Origin: an uncultured bacterium | Lineage (GTDB): Bacteria > Bacillota > Clostridia > Oscillospirales > Oscillospiraceae | NCBI GenBank assembly: GCA_905215425.1 | Contig: CAJMQD010000042.1 | Span: forward strand, 1-7,261 | DNA length: 7,261 bases | Direction: 5' to 3' | Shown here: positions 7,176 to 7,261 of the stretch, piece after piece | Numbering within the stretch: position 1 is the first letter of the stretch | Layout: each line of letters opens with the position of its first letter | The notes under the pieces: model-generated | Seen by the model: the letters and a program-made list of their open reading frames with translations, nothing else | Told to the model about the DNA's origin: nothing | Database searches by the model: none | Translations under genes and position numbers: made by a program

Positions 7176-7216
7176 CAAAGCAAAGCAAGCTCAGAGGCAC
7201 AGACCTCTGGCTTGCT
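7176..7216 (-). terminator. Terminator-like hairpin between the upstream gene and priA
   Basis: On the minus strand AGCAAGC-CAGAGG (7216-7204) pairs with CCTCTG-(A bulge)-GCTTGCT (7197-7184) around a 6-base TCTGTG loop, giving 13 base pairs with a single bulged A at 7191. It is followed by TTGCTTTGTC, a T tract broken by G and C. The position, 6 bases after an upstream stop codon and 35 bases before the priA start, suits an intrinsic terminator. The imperfect T tract suggests partial read-through. On the plus strand no T run follows the stem, so the minus-strand reading is preferred. No clear -35/-10 promoter could be seen between it and priA. Confidence 0.72.
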
Positions 7217-7222
7217 GTGCGG

Positions 7223-7261
7223 TTACAGCTGAGGATCCTCGACCTCCAGCTTGCCGTCGGC
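7223..7261 (-). CDS. rpoZ: C-terminal end of upstream gene, probably RNA polymerase omega subunit (partial)
   Basis: Minus-strand reading into a TAA at 7225-7223 gives the 12-residue end A-D-G-K-L-E-V-E-D-P-Q-L. Firmicute omega subunits tend to end with an E-I-x-x-G-x-L-x-x-E pattern, which this short acidic tail fits. In Firmicutes rpoZ commonly lies just upstream of priA, either directly or with coaBC between. The start and the body of the protein lie outside the window. CoaBC or another small protein cannot be excluded from 12 residues, so the name is an inference from pattern and gene order. Confidence 0.5.
   Translation of the reverse strand, partial: ADGKLEVEDPQL

Noticed and set aside
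7149..7178. Longer priA starts at ATG 7172 or TTG 7178
   Set aside because: They lie at the foot of the terminator hairpin without a ribosome binding site, and the GGGGAGGG site used by ATG 7148 would be translated.

Overview
The window is a compact, GC-rich, Gram-positive-type housekeeping gene cluster read entirely on the minus strand. In transcription order (right to left) it holds the tail of a small gene that is probably rpoZ, a terminator-like hairpin, then priA, def, fmt, rsmB, rlmN, a PP2C-type phosphatase (stp/prpC), and the first codons of a Ser/Thr kinase (pknB/prkC). This order is a well-known conserved block of Firmicutes. GC-rich codon use, strong AAGGAG-type ribosome binding sites and protein details (DEEQ in PriA, HEVAH in deformylase) suggest a class Clostridia member, probably an Oscillospiraceae-like gut anaerobe (the Flavonifractor/Oscillibacter neighbourhood). 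That placement is inference; no rRNA marker is present.

Region by region: 7223-7261 holds the last 12 codons of the upstream gene. 7176-7216 is a 13-bp hairpin with an interrupted T tract, placed where it could end or attenuate transcription before priA. 4674-7148 is a full-length PriA primosomal helicase. 4016-4660 is peptide deformylase. 3240-4163 is methionyl-tRNA formyltransferase. 1858-3198 and 830-1861 are the rRNA methyltransferases RsmB and RlmN, joined by an ATGA stop/start overlap. 67-789 is the phosphatase, and 1-23 the start of the kinase. Gaps between genes are 13 to 43 bases where genes do not overlap, and no non-coding stretch exceeds about 80 bases. Nothing points to mobile DNA, phage, CRISPR or tRNA genes.

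Functionally the block links restart of stalled replication forks (PriA), N-formyl-methionine handling (Fmt adds formyl to initiator tRNA, Def removes it from new proteins), rRNA methylation (RsmB, RlmN) and the PASTA-kinase/PP2C phosphatase signalling pair that acts on cell-wall and translation targets. Spacing suggests one polycistronic transcript from priA onward.

The one real anomaly is at the def/fmt junction. The normal end of deformylase is expected exactly at the fmt start codon, but the codon there is TCA (Ser) instead of a stop, so def runs on 49 codons out of frame through the start of fmt, a 148-base overlap. One substitution at position 4164 would restore a standard TGATG or TAATG junction. 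I see no convincing undescribed system; the rest is ordinary core genome.
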